NCBI GenBank assembly: GCA_021201535.1
Contig: JAJQEU010000046.1
Coordinates: 1-32,533 of the forward strand
DNA from: Clostridiales bacterium
GTDB taxonomy: Bacteria; Bacillota; Clostridia; Lachnospirales; Lachnospiraceae
Direction of reading: 5' to 3'
Length of the DNA stretch: 32,533 nucleotides
The translations under genes and the position numbers were made by a program. Of this stretch, positions 1-8,273 are shown one piece after another (the stretch's first letter is position 1; the number at the start of each line of letters is the position of its first letter). The notes under the pieces were generated by a model. It saw only the letters and a list, made by a program, of their open reading frames with translations, had not been told where the DNA came from and made no database searches.

Positions 1-340
1 CCTGTTCAAAATAAGCATAGGGGGATCCGTTGCAAACCTGGCAGGTATTCATTGCAAGACGAACTGTGCCATCAGAAGCGAGGACCGCAAAGATTTCAAC
101 ATCTGTTCCATCAATTTCAGTATCATAATAGCTGGCCTCGGTGCTTATATCTTCTACATTGATTTCGATTCCAGTCTCAACTGTATCGGATACATTTTCC
201 TGTGTTTTCCCCGAATCTGCTTCCGATGTATTTTCCTGTGTTTCCTCCGGCTCTGTACCGGAAGAACAGCCGGCCATAACAACCGCGGCTACTGCAAAAA
301 ATCCTGCAAAAAACCGTATTTTTCTGTTGCGCATTTTCAT
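1..340 (-). CDS. Lipoprotein with DUF2318-like domain (partial, runs off the left edge)
   Basis: Reading leftward from an ATG at 340 gives a basic N-terminus, a hydrophobic stretch and a lipobox (VVMAGC), so this is an exported lipoprotein. An acidic Glu/Thr/Ser-rich linker follows, with two near-copies of a TQEN unit. Then comes a domain containing SDGTVRLAMNTCQVCNGSPY, which resembles the Cys-pair motif of DUF2318 proteins; that family is usually described as metal or Fe-S binding and often sits by iron-transport genes. The protein continues beyond the window, so its length and C-terminal motifs are unknown. A GAGGTG ribosome site lies just upstream. An alternative start at 334 (MRNRK) is possible. 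The family call rests on motif memory. Confidence 0.62.
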   Translation of the reverse strand, partial: MKMRNRKIRFFAGFFAVAAVVMAGCSSGTEPEETQENTSEADSGKTQENVSDTVETGIEINVEDISTEASYYDTEIDGTDVEIFAVLASDGTVRLAMNTCQVCNGSPYAYFEQ

Positions 341-375
341 TCCACACCTCACATTTTTTCTGCAAAATCAAATTA

Positions 376-408
376 CCTATTCACCTATTATGTATATAGG
401 CGAATAGG
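376..408. promoter_or_regulatory. Operator-like inverted repeat in front of the lipoprotein gene
   Basis: Two 13-bp arms, CCTATTCACCTAT and ATAGGCGAATAGG, are complementary at 12 of 13 positions around a 7-bp spacer. The dyad lies directly downstream of the -10 box at 412-417, where a dimeric repressor would block initiation. The regulator that binds it is not identifiable from this window. Confidence 0.6.
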
Positions 409-411
409 CAG

Positions 412-440
412 ATTATAACTTACAATGAGGTCAATGTCAA
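412..440 (-). promoter_or_regulatory. Strong sigma-A type promoter for the lipoprotein gene
   Basis: On the minus strand TTGACA (435-440) and TATAAT (412-417) are both perfect consensus with 17-bp spacing. Transcription would start near 405, inside the operator dyad. Confidence 0.75.
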
Positions 441-492
441 GAAAGGTGGTCTTATGCAGAAGCAGTCAAAGAAAAATCAGAGGATCGACTGA

Positions 493-888
493 TTACAGTA
501 GATCAGCCAACGTCTTTCCGTAAAAATAATCAATTACCATTTTGTTAAACTCTTTCCATAAGGGAAGCGTTTTGCAAACAGAGGATCTGCTGCAGGGGAG
601 CGCATCCTTCGCAAGACAGGCTACCGTTGCCAGAGACCCTTCTGTCAATTCAAGAAGCTCCCCAACTGTGTATTCTTCCGGCCGGCGACATAAAATATAG
701 CCGCCGCCGCGCCCGCCATGGCCGGATATCATCTTACCTTTTACCAGTTCCTTCGCAATAATTTCAAGATATTTTTTGGATATTTCCTGGCGCTCTGCTA
801 TGTCCTTCAATGGAATACAGCCTTCGCCCGAATGCTCGGCGATGTCTATCATGAGACGAAGTGCATAACGTCCTTTGGTTGAAATCAT
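493..888 (-). CDS. Rrf2-family transcriptional regulator (IscR/CymR-like)
   Basis: 131 residues, the usual Rrf2 length. The N-terminus MISTKGRYALRLMIDIA is the family signature, followed by a winged helix with the wing GGRGGGY near residues 59-64. Three cysteines, C91, C99 and C105, occupy the place where IscR binds its Fe-S cluster (IscR spacing is CX5CX5C; here CX7CX5C). It may therefore sense Fe-S status or redox state, or, like CymR, report cysteine/sulfur supply; the sulfur genes around it favour a sulfur or Fe-S role, which is inference. It follows the NifK-like gene in the same direction but has its own promoter. Ribosome site AAAGAGGT lies 8 nt before the ATG. Confidence 0.88.
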   Translation of the reverse strand: MISTKGRYALRLMIDIAEHSGEGCIPLKDIAERQEISKKYLEIIAKELVKGKMISGHGGRGGGYILCRRPEEYTVGELLELTEGSLATVACLAKDALPCSRSSVCKTLPLWKEFNKMVIDYFYGKTLADLL

Positions 889-914
889 AGGATTACCTCT
901 TTCCGCTTTTTCCT

Positions 915-944
915 ATTATAATGCAAAGGAGAGAGATAAATCAA
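915..944 (-). promoter_or_regulatory. Promoter of the Rrf2 regulator gene
   Basis: On the minus strand TTGATT (939-944) and a perfect TATAAT (915-920) are separated by 18 bp, giving a short leader before the ATG at 888. The regulator can therefore be expressed independently of the upstream operon. Confidence 0.65.
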
Positions 945-973
945 GGCACGATATTTTTCCACCTGTGCGGTTA

Positions 974-1042
974 CCGAAAGGCCTGCAAATATTTTTCTGC
1001 AGGCCTTTCGGTTTTATAGATTATTATGATGGATGGCTTATT
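974..1042. repeat. 66-bp dispersed repeat (copy 1) with terminator-like hairpin
   Basis: A perfect 14-bp stem (CCGAAAGGCCTGCA at 974-987, TGCAGGCCTTTCGG at 998-1011) is followed on the plus strand by TTTTA. Positions 977-1042 match 13665-13730 at 63 of 66 bases. The copy lies between the end of the nitrogenase-like operon and the Rrf2 promoter. As a minus-strand terminator it lacks a good T-run, so it may work as a bidirectional or processing hairpin. Confidence 0.8.
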
Positions 1043-1067
1043 TATGTCTCATTTTTCCTACACTTTC

Positions 1068-2426
1068 TCATTTCTTTTCTTTCTTTTCTGATGAGAAAAG
1101 AAACGCTTCCAGCTCCCTTTCCCTCTCCTGACTGCTCTCTTTGATTTTCGTCATATAATCCTCGGTGAGAGTCAGTGCTCCGCGAATCCCCGCATGGCTT
1201 TTTGTAAGAATCGCTTTTCCGTATACCGGGTAGGATACGGCCAGATTCGGGATACCCTTCCTGCACGCCGCCTCATCCTCCAGCGAGCTGGCCAGAATCA
1301 GCTGTGCCTCGCTGTTTTTTATGATTTTCGCGATTTCCGCGCTGTCCTGCGAGAAACAGACCTGTCCGGCGATGTCCTTTAATGCTTCCGCCCGCTCATT
1401 CTGTGTCGTCTCGCCATCCGGAAAATCATCCGTGATGACGGCGTCCGTTACGACAGCGCCCAGATATTCGCTCAGATACGAGGAATACCGGCGTACATCG
1501 CTCTCATCGCCCACGATTGCAATCCGTCTTCCCGCTTTTTCTCTGTAAAAGCTTTCCGCAATTCCGCTGAGATAATAGCGAAACTGCCGCTCCTCCTCTT
1601 CCAGAAAACGACCCGCCGGTTCCGGATCCAGAGCCAACTTATCAAGGATCTCCTCCGCAAACGCCCGCACTTCCCGAATCCCGGTCGGGATGTACGGGAA
1701 GACAAGATATTGCGTTTTGTACAGCTTCTCAAGTTCCTTTGCCGCCCGGATTCCCCATTTTGAAAAGACCAGATTCAGGCTTGCCGCCGGGGCCAGCGCA
1801 AATTCCTCTGTCCCGTCCGCGGAGCCGAAGAAAATATTGGCCTTTACACCGATTCCTTCCAGAACCCGTCTGATTTCCTCCAGGTTTCCCTTAAAACAGA
1901 CATCCTTCTGCGGTACAATTCCGAAAATATTTACAAGGTTCGGTATTTTTTCCTCCGGAACAGGTCTTACAGCCGGAAGCTGCCGGATAATATCCACCAG
2001 TACACTCTCATATCCGAAATGGCTGTCTCCGTGAAAACCCGCCGTCAGGGAATTAATGACGCTCTCATGCTGTTCCTGCGCTTCCCGGGTCATGGCGTCC
2101 ACATCATCCCCGACCATGGCGGATTCACAGCTGTTCAGCACAATATAGAGCCTGCCATCCGCTACTTTCAGAGTGTTCTTGATCTGCTCCCGAAGCCGGG
2201 AGGCTCCGCCGAAGATCACATGCCGCTCCTGTACATTCGTTCCCGGAATATCATAGCCGCTGACATAGTCATTTCCCGAACCGGAAGCCCGGTTTGCCAG
2301 ATAATTGGAGACTGCGCATCCTGCGTTCGAGTGTACAACAGGTACGACGCCCCGGATCTCCTGTACGGTCTGGAGCACGCCATGCATCCCGCATCCGTTT
2401 CTGGGGTTCTCAATCACTGTCTGCAT
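1068..2426 (-). CDS. NifK-like subunit of a nitrogenase-superfamily reductase
   Basis: 452 residues. It keeps all three cysteines expected of a P-cluster half: C12, C37 in HSNAGC (NifK has HGSQGC) and C100 in NSCESAMVGDDV. Spacings of 25 and 63 residues compare with about 25 and 58 in NifK. ERHVIFGG (68-74), GNLEEIRRVLEGIGV and the segment around ASLNLV...PTGI follow the family fold. In the position where NifD carries its cofactor cysteine it has FSKWG, with no Cys, so it is assigned as the beta (K-like) partner. It is shorter at the N-terminus than NifK. Its start overlaps the NifD-like stop (TAATG), so the two are translationally coupled. It probably forms the catalytic heterotetramer with that subunit and receives electrons from the NifH-like protein. 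Identity as nitrogenase-like is firm; substrate is unknown. Confidence 0.9.
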   Translation of the reverse strand: MQTVIENPRNGCGMHGVLQTVQEIRGVVPVVHSNAGCAVSNYLANRASGSGNDYVSGYDIPGTNVQERHVIFGGASRLREQIKNTLKVADGRLYIVLNSCESAMVGDDVDAMTREAQEQHESVINSLTAGFHGDSHFGYESVLVDIIRQLPAVRPVPEEKIPNLVNIFGIVPQKDVCFKGNLEEIRRVLEGIGVKANIFFGSADGTEEFALAPAASLNLVFSKWGIRAAKELEKLYKTQYLVFPYIPTGIREVRAFAEEILDKLALDPEPAGRFLEEEERQFRYYLSGIAESFYREKAGRRIAIVGDESDVRRYSSYLSEYLGAVVTDAVITDDFPDGETTQNERAEALKDIAGQVCFSQDSAEIAKIIKNSEAQLILASSLEDEAACRKGIPNLAVSYPVYGKAILTKSHAGIRGALTLTEDYMTKIKESSQERERELEAFLFSSEKKEKK

Positions 2427-3832
2427 TACCTCACCTCCTGCTTCACATACCAGTTGCCGCTTTTTTTCAGCCAGGAAGTCCGGTAAAACGGATTCTTATC
2501 CTGCTGCAGGTATTTCCCGAGCCCAACGGCAGCTTCCGAGAGGATAATCCGGTCTGCAAACTGTTCGATCCCCTCATATCCCAGAATCGCCGTGTCGGAA
2601 AGGGAAACGGGGATACTTCCCTGCTTTGCCGCAAAAGCCACATCCCCCTCTGTGCTGATATAAAAATGCACATGATCCTTTGACAACGCGTTTGCCTTTT
2701 CAAAAGGCTGCCCGTTCGCGATCACCACAGGCGTAGCATTTGCCAGACTGTCCAGCTTCTCGATCACACTGCGGTTGTTCAGATCGACGTAAGTGACAGC
2801 CAGTCCTGCCACCCGCCCGCCCAGGCTCTCTGTAAAATCAACCAGATTTCCCGCCAGAGACGTCCGCGTATCCAGAAACACGCTCCTGCCCGCAAAGATT
2901 CTCCGCTGTACTTTTTTCTGTACGACAGCCTCTTTTTCTTCAATATACTGTGCCGCCCGGTCTTCAATGGACAATGTCTGCGCCAGCTTCCGGATAAACT
3001 GCCTCGTTCCCCGAAGTCCCACCGGCGGGTCCGTTTTTATGTACGACACCCCGGTCAGCTCCGCGAGACCCTCCGCAAAAGAACCGCCCTCATCCGCATC
3101 CAGGCAGATGGACGCCCTTGCATTCCCCGCATTTCGGATTTCCTCTATGGTGGAATACCGGGGTAAAAGCCGATAGGGAATATCCAGATCCCTCAGAATT
3201 TTTACAACCGACGCAATGTCCTCCCGGTTTTCCGACACAGTCACCACGTTAATGATATCTTCTTTCACAATATTCTCCCTGTTCACCACACCGTTCAGCA
3301 GCGCATGAAGTACGATATCGTATCCGGTCGTCGGTGCTTTGGACTTGAATCCGTCTGTATAAATGGACAGGATCTTCACATCCAGCTCCGCTTCCAGTTC
3401 CAGGATGCAGGAATTGATATCGTCATTATTGATGGCAACCACCGGCGTTCCGATAACAAAAATCACCTCCGGATTCTGTTCCTCATAAGCGCGAAGTATC
3501 GCTCTGCGAAGCTTCTCATCCCCTCCCAGGATTGTATCGCGCTCATTCAGGTTCGTGGAATACCAGTTCAGCGGATGCTCGCTGTTAAAATAAATTCCGG
3601 AAGCGGCGCAGCCCACCGCTCCGTGAACGACAATCGCGGATTGCCCTATCCGGCTCAGCACCCGGATCGCGTACAGGATTTCATCGTCAGAAACCTGGGA
3701 AAACGTTCGGATCCTCTGTTTAATCTGCGATCCCTTTATATCTCCCCGAAGCTGCTCCAGAGAACCGTTGTAATGGCTGAGGGTGCTCAGCCTCTTTTCT
3801 CTTGTCAGAGCTTTCTTTTCTGTCAAACTCAT
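2426..3832 (-). CDS. NifD-like subunit with most metallocluster ligands missing
   Basis: 468 residues. VVHGAVGC (C75), ERDTILGG, INNDDI (135-139), C243 in ASICLDAD and GYEGIEQFADRI (418-429) are nitrogenase component-1 landmarks. C243 falls where NifD has its cofactor-ligating Cys275. The first P-cluster Cys (expected near residue 49) is absent, and the third (NifD SECPIGLIGDDI) is replaced by Thr129/Pro130 in GTPVVAINNDDI. The NifD cofactor His (HGFDGF) appears as Leu417 before GYEG. With the partner subunit, only four interface cysteines remain, which would suit a single [4Fe-4S] cluster as in dark-operative protochlorophyllide reductase. Alignments are by eye. Ribosome site AGGTG is 5 nt before the ATG. 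An 89-nt gap separates it from the NifH-like gene. Confidence 0.88.
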   Translation of the reverse strand: MSLTEKKALTREKRLSTLSHYNGSLEQLRGDIKGSQIKQRIRTFSQVSDDEILYAIRVLSRIGQSAIVVHGAVGCAASGIYFNSEHPLNWYSTNLNERDTILGGDEKLRRAILRAYEEQNPEVIFVIGTPVVAINNDDINSCILELEAELDVKILSIYTDGFKSKAPTTGYDIVLHALLNGVVNRENIVKEDIINVVTVSENREDIASVVKILRDLDIPYRLLPRYSTIEEIRNAGNARASICLDADEGGSFAEGLAELTGVSYIKTDPPVGLRGTRQFIRKLAQTLSIEDRAAQYIEEKEAVVQKKVQRRIFAGRSVFLDTRTSLAGNLVDFTESLGGRVAGLAVTYVDLNNRSVIEKLDSLANATPVVIANGQPFEKANALSKDHVHFYISTEGDVAFAAKQGSIPVSLSDTAILGYEGIEQFADRIILSEAAVGLGKYLQQDKNPFYRTSWLKKSGNWYVKQEVR

Positions 3833-3921
3833 ATATTCACCTTTCTGTTATGAAATAACTTATGCATCTACACCGCCTGACGCGCAAATCGCAGATCGTA
3901 AAAGCCTCGCCGCAGTCCGCA

Positions 3922-4797
3922 TCATATTGCTTCCGCTCCGAAAACCACACCGGCATCCAGATTATATATTTTGTCGCCCCAGTCTCTGGCCCAGTCACGC
4001 AGCTCACTGACTCCGAGCGGATTCGGAACGACCAGATCCTCATTCTCCGCGATGTATGCTGCGAGTTTGCGGTAAATATCCGCCTGTTCGGATTCAGGAT
4101 TCGCCTCGATCACTGTCTTTCCGTACAGTTCACTCTGCTGAACCACCAATGAGCGGTTCACATAACCGGCCACCGCTGTACCGGTTTTTTTCGAAAAATC
4201 ATCGATGATCGCCCTCGAATAACCTGCCGTGATGCTGTTTGCGATGATTCCGCCCAGTTTTGCACCGCCTGTCGGCGCATATTTGTTAATCGCCTTAAAC
4301 AGGTTGTTTGCCGCGTATACCGCCATGAAATCCGAGGAACTCACCACGTAGGCACGGTCTGTGATCCCATCCCGGATCGGAACCGCAAAGCCACCGCACA
4401 CCACGTCGCCCAATACATCGTACAGGACAAAATCCGGTTTGAACTCTTCAAAAAGATTCAGCTCCTGCAGCAGACTGACCGCCGCATTGATCCCGCGCCC
4501 CGCACATCCGACGCCCGGAACCGGGCCGCCCGATTCGATACACAGCACATCTCTGTATCCTTTGACTGACACATCATCCAGATGTATTTTGTTGCCTTCC
4601 CGTAAACTGTCCAGCACCGTGGGCAGATAGTTGTTTCCGCGCAGTGTGTTCGTGGAATCACTCTTGGGATCGCATCCGATCTGTATGACCCGGTATCCGG
4701 CCTCCGCCAGCGCCGCGCTGATATTTGACGTCGTCGTGGACTTTCCGATCCCGCCCTTTCCGTAAATTGCTATATGTTTTCCGATTTTATCTGCCAT
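3922..4797 (-). CDS. NifH-like ATP-dependent electron-donor protein
   Basis: 291 residues from the ATG at 4797. GKGGIGKST (13-21) is the P-loop, and CDPKSDST follows as in NifH. Both cysteines that bridge the dimer [4Fe-4S] cluster are present: C98 in [13 protein letters not shown] and C134 in [11 protein letters not shown]. Arg101 matches the NifH arginine that some bacteria ADP-ribosylate. It should act as a homodimer that hydrolyses ATP to push electrons into the NifD/K-like complex. A longer version from a GTG at 4815 would overlap the SDR stop. The ATG at 4797 is preferred because GAGAAAGG sits 8 nt upstream. The gene order H-D-K is that of true nif operons, but the partner ligand loss argues against nitrogen fixation. 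Confidence 0.93.
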   Translation of the reverse strand: MADKIGKHIAIYGKGGIGKSTTTSNISAALAEAGYRVIQIGCDPKSDSTNTLRGNNYLPTVLDSLREGNKIHLDDVSVKGYRDVLCIESGGPVPGVGCAGRGINAAVSLLQELNLFEEFKPDFVLYDVLGDVVCGGFAVPIRDGITDRAYVVSSSDFMAVYAANNLFKAINKYAPTGGAKLGGIIANSITAGYSRAIIDDFSKKTGTAVAGYVNRSLVVQQSELYGKTVIEANPESEQADIYRKLAAYIAENEDLVVPNPLGVSELRDWARDWGDKIYNLDAGVVFGAEAI

Positions 4798-4811
4798 AAT
4801 AGAAACCTTTC

Positions 4812-5513
4812 TCACTCAGATTTAATTCTCTGTGCGCCGTTGTTCAGATTGATCACTTCCCCGTTCAGATAGACCGGCGAAGCTGTCGCAAGCCAGAAGA
4901 TCACCTCCGCAATTTCCTCCGGTTCAGCGAAACGTTCTGTATAGGTACGCCTGCGCACACTCTCAAAACGGCTGTTGTATATGGAATTCCGGATCATCTC
5001 CGTCCCGACCGGACCGGGAGCCACCGCGTTGATCACAATTCCCTCTTTCCCGACAATCGAAACATAACTCTTTGTCGCGTTGATCAGTGCGGCCTTCGTC
5101 ATTCCGTACCACACATCCGTATGCCCGACCTCTCCCGCCTGCGAGGCGACATTGACAATCCTGCCTCCCCGTCCTCTCTCACGGAATCCGCGTATCGCCG
5201 CATTCATCAGCTCCAGCGGTGCGCGCAGATTTATATTAAGGATCCGCTCAATCTGTTCCTCCGAATAATCCAGGAAATCGCTTTTTGTGTCAATTCCAGC
5301 ATTGTTAACCAGAATATCAATCTCACCAAGCGTCTGAAACAGTTGCGGAATAGCGCTGATATTACTCAAATCAAACGGCACCTTCCGGAAAGACCTGTGG
5401 GATATGTTCTGAAAATTTCGTCCCAGTACAGCCACATCATAACCGGCTTCATAAAATCGCTCCGCCGCTGCAAGACCGATACCCCTGGTACCTCCGGTGA
5501 TTAACACTTTCAT
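4812..5513 (-). CDS. Short-chain dehydrogenase/reductase (SDR)
   Basis: 233 residues, the classical SDR size. [13 protein letters not shown] carries the TGxxxGxG dinucleotide-binding motif, NNAG follows near the middle, and VNVASQAG...YGMTK supplies the Ser and YxxxK catalytic residues. It oxidises or reduces a carbonyl/hydroxyl using NAD(P); the substrate cannot be read from sequence. It is placed between the transporter lipoprotein and the NifH-like gene, 15 nt before the latter's start, so it likely prepares the reductase's substrate or handles its product. A longer reading from 5579 is rejected because AAGGCGG precedes the ATG at 5513 and the fold begins there. Confidence 0.88.
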   Translation of the reverse strand: MKVLITGGTRGIGLAAAERFYEAGYDVAVLGRNFQNISHRSFRKVPFDLSNISAIPQLFQTLGEIDILVNNAGIDTKSDFLDYSEEQIERILNINLRAPLELMNAAIRGFRERGRGGRIVNVASQAGEVGHTDVWYGMTKAALINATKSYVSIVGKEGIVINAVAPGPVGTEMIRNSIYNSRFESVRRRTYTERFAEPEEIAEVIFWLATASPVYLNGEVINLNNGAQRIKSE

Positions 5514-5582
5514 TTCTATATCCGCCTTTCTGAGAAAGGCATCCGGGGAACTAAAACCCCGGCTGCTTTTCATCTTCAACCT

Positions 5583-6674
5583 TTATTCTCCCAGATAAGA
5601 TAATACTGTCTCGTCCTCGCTGTAGGAATAATCGACATAAGAGGCTACGTCCACTTCCGCTGTCGTCAGTTCCGCACTGTATAAGAAATCTGCTGTATTC
5701 TGCAGATTTGCCACACTTTCTTCTGTAATGACAACCGGGATTTCCGTATTCTCAAGTATCACCAACGCAGAATCGACACTCAATCCAAAGTAGTCTGCGT
5801 ATTCTTCTGCATAACTTTCTTTATTATTTATCAGTTCCTTCGCCGCCCGCGCATATTGCTGCATAAAAATCAGAACGATTTCAGGATTTTCCTGCAGATA
5901 TTCAGTTCTCCCAAAAATGGAATTTTCACCCGGATATATGCCGGTGCCATCTATCAAAACAGTTGCTGCTCCGCTATCCTCCAACTGTGTAACAAGCGGC
6001 TCCCATGTAACCACTGCGTCAACCTGATTTGTAACCAGAGCGCTCTCCTGCTCGGAGTTATTAAGATTGATCACTTCAACATCTGAAATGCTCAATCCAT
6101 ATTCTTCCAATGCCGTATTCAGAAAATCCTGCGAAATAGAACCTACGACCAGTCCGATTGTCTTTCCCTCCAGCTGATCTACCGAAGTGATATCAGAATC
6201 TGTCGGAACCATGATCGCGCGCACTTTCTCTCCGACGGATGAAATACCTATAATAGTTCTTTCCTGTCCGGACGCGATACCTGAAATAGTCGGCACATTT
6301 CCCATCACGCCGACATCCTGCTGACCTGCGGCAAAGGATTCATTTTCCGGCGGTCCGGACTCAAACTCTGTAAATGTGATCTCTATATCACCGTATCCGC
6401 TTTCCTCCAGAGCATCCTCAAGCCATCCCGTATCCCTTAATATGTACAGAGGAAGGTAGCTGAAGGATGGCTGGATCGCTACATTAAGATGCGCAGCTGT
6501 GTTGAGTTCCTCCTCCGATGCGGTTTCTGTCTCTGCCTGCTCAGAAATTTCCGTATCAACTGACTCGGTATCGTCGGTCGATGTGGTGGATGCCGAGCCG
6601 CACCCGGCGAGCAGCCCGAGTCCAAGCACCATGCTAAGTCCGATTGCTGTAACAAAATTTTTCTTTTTCATCAT
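5583..6674 (-). CDS. ABC transporter substrate-binding lipoprotein, SsuA/TauA/NMT1 family
   Basis: 363 residues from the ATG at 6674 (a second ATG at 6671 is equally possible; GAGGAG lies 4-7 nt upstream). A lysine start, hydrophobic helix and lipobox LLAGC mark a lipoprotein, followed by an acidic Thr/Glu linker. The body (LNVAIQPSFSYLPLYILRDTGWL, with GPPENESFAAGQQDVGVMG and LEGKTIGLVVGS) is typical of periplasmic-type binding proteins for sulfonates, taurine or related small anions. It is encoded 25 nt after the ATPase gene and delivers substrate to the permease encoded by the second gene upstream. The family is clear; the ligand is not. Organosulfur compounds are the obvious candidates from context. 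Confidence 0.87.
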   Translation of the reverse strand: MMKKKNFVTAIGLSMVLGLGLLAGCGSASTTSTDDTESVDTEISEQAETETASEEELNTAAHLNVAIQPSFSYLPLYILRDTGWLEDALEESGYGDIEITFTEFESGPPENESFAAGQQDVGVMGNVPTISGIASGQERTIIGISSVGEKVRAIMVPTDSDITSVDQLEGKTIGLVVGSISQDFLNTALEEYGLSISDVEVINLNNSEQESALVTNQVDAVVTWEPLVTQLEDSGAATVLIDGTGIYPGENSIFGRTEYLQENPEIVLIFMQQYARAAKELINNKESYAEEYADYFGLSVDSALVILENTEIPVVITEESVANLQNTADFLYSAELTTAEVDVASYVDYSYSEDETVLSYLGE

Positions 6675-6699
6675 AAATCTCCTCTTTTCTCTCTTATTA

Positions 6700-7485
6700 T
6701 TAAATGTTGTATTCTTCATGCATCTGTTCTACATTATAGAAATGAGCATAAATTCTTTTTTTTAATTCAGTAAAATACTGATCATTCCTGTCTCTCGGTC
6801 TCGGAAGATCGACAGAAACAATTTCCTCGATTTTCCCGGGACGGGCTGACAACACGATCACGCGGTCTGCCAGATATACAGCCTCTTCAATGTCATGTGT
6901 GACAAACAGCAACGTCGTCTCTTCCGTTTTTTCAATCTTCAGCAATTCATTCTGGAGCTGAACTTTTGTAAACGCATCCAATGCTCCAAACGGCTCATCC
7001 AGAAGCAGAATCGGCGGATTGTTCACCATGGCCCGCGCTATATTTGTCCTCTGCGCCATGCCTCCCGACAGTGCGTTCGGGTAAACGTCCGCAAAATCCC
7101 GGAGTCCGACCAGATCAATCATTTTCTGTGCTTTCTCCTGTTTTTCCTGTTTGCTTCCCTCATCAAGTGCAAACAGAACATTTCCTTCTACAGTCAGCCA
7201 CGGGAACAGTCTGCTTTCCTGAAAGACAAGCCCTCTGCTCTTTTTGGGTCCGTCTATTTCCTGACCCTCCACCTGTATGCTTCCCTCATACCGGCGGTCA
7301 AGCCCGGCGATGGTACGCAGCAGCGTACTCTTTCCGCAACCGCTGCCTCCGACAATGCAGATCACCTCGCCCTTTTTTACTTCGAAGCTGATATCCTCCA
7401 GCACACTCAGCCGCTGTCCGCCAATCAGAAAGCTTTTGTTCAGATGTTCTACCGTAATATACCGTGGTCTTGAATAATCAATCAT
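6700..7485 (-). CDS. ABC transporter ATPase, SsuB/TauB type
   Basis: 261 residues from the ATG at 7485, which overlaps the permease stop (ATGA). Walker A is GGSGCGKST, the Q-loop is in VFQESRLFPWL, the signature is LSGGMAQR and Walker B is ILLLDEPFGALD, followed by FVTHDIEEA. It powers import by the neighbouring permease and lipoprotein. The longer open frame to 7689 is only overlap with the permease gene. Confidence 0.92.
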   Translation of the reverse strand: MIDYSRPRYITVEHLNKSFLIGGQRLSVLEDISFEVKKGEVICIVGGSGCGKSTLLRTIAGLDRRYEGSIQVEGQEIDGPKKSRGLVFQESRLFPWLTVEGNVLFALDEGSKQEKQEKAQKMIDLVGLRDFADVYPNALSGGMAQRTNIARAMVNNPPILLLDEPFGALDAFTKVQLQNELLKIEKTEETTLLFVTHDIEEAVYLADRVIVLSARPGKIEEIVSVDLPRPRDRNDQYFTELKKRIYAHFYNVEQMHEEYNI

Positions 7486-8273
7486 TCCGCGCCTCCCTGA
7501 AAATTCCACGCCAGGACTTTTTTCTCCAGAAAAGCGAGAAGAGAATCCATGATCTTTCCGATAATTCCGATGGAAAGCATACCGATGACCACGACATCCA
7601 TCTGTCCGAAGTTTCTGGCGTTTGATATCATATAACCGACACCGCTGGTAGAGGCTACCAACTCTGCCGCAACCACACAGGTCCAGCATGACCCGAGGGA
7701 AATCCTGAGACCTGTAAATATATTCGGAAGCGCCGCGGGTATAACGAGCCTTGTAATGTATTTTCGACGGGGTGTCTCCATGACATACGCTACCTCCACC
7801 AGCTTCTGATCCGTATAGCGAATCCCGCTGATCACGTTCAGGAGAACATTAAAGAAACCTCCCAAAAAGATCAGGAAGACCTTTGACGATTCTCCGATCC
7901 CCATCCAGAGAATCACCAGTGGGATCCATGCAATCGGCGGAATGGGACGTATGATCTGAAGGAGCAGATTCACAATATGGTACATATGGTTGGACAACCC
8001 CATCAGGATTCCGCAACTGATTCCCGCAGCCATTGCTATGCCATAACCCTTCAGAACACGCACAACACTGATCCGAATTGCCAGCAACAGTGAACCGTCT
8101 GACAGTTTATGAACCAAAGTCGTCCAGACTTCCAATGGCGACGGAAACACAACGGTATTCAAATGTCCGCTCGTGTCTGTCCAGAACCAGAAGACCAGCA
8201 GTGCGATGATCAATATTACACCTTCCCAGGCGCCTGCCTGCAGTGAAAAATGTTTCTTTCTGATTTCAGTCAC
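7482..8273 (-). CDS. ABC transporter permease, SsuC/TauC type
   Basis: 263 residues starting at a GTG (8273) with AAGGAG 9 nt upstream; it overlaps the radical SAM stop by 8 nt. About six hydrophobic segments are visible, beginning GVILIIALLVFWFW. The coupling EAA-type loop (VEVAYVMETPRRKYI with RLVIPAALPNIFTGLRISLG) and the ending are characteristic of sulfonate/nitrate/taurine permeases. It forms the membrane channel with the two following genes. The longer frame from 8339 lacks a suitable ribosome site and lies inside the previous gene. Confidence 0.9.
   Translation of the reverse strand: MTEIRKKHFSLQAGAWEGVILIIALLVFWFWTDTSGHLNTVVFPSPLEVWTTLVHKLSDGSLLLAIRISVVRVLKGYGIAMAAGISCGILMGLSNHMYHIVNLLLQIIRPIPPIAWIPLVILWMGIGESSKVFLIFLGGFFNVLLNVISGIRYTDQKLVEVAYVMETPRRKYITRLVIPAALPNIFTGLRISLGSCWTCVVAAELVASTSGVGYMISNARNFGQMDVVVIGMLSIGIIGKIMDSLLAFLEKKVLAWNFQGGAE

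Noticed and set aside
1068-4797. True nitrogenase (nifHDK) for nitrogen fixation
   Set aside because: The D-like subunit lacks two P-cluster cysteines and the cofactor histidine, there is no nifB/E/N, and the context is sulfur uptake.
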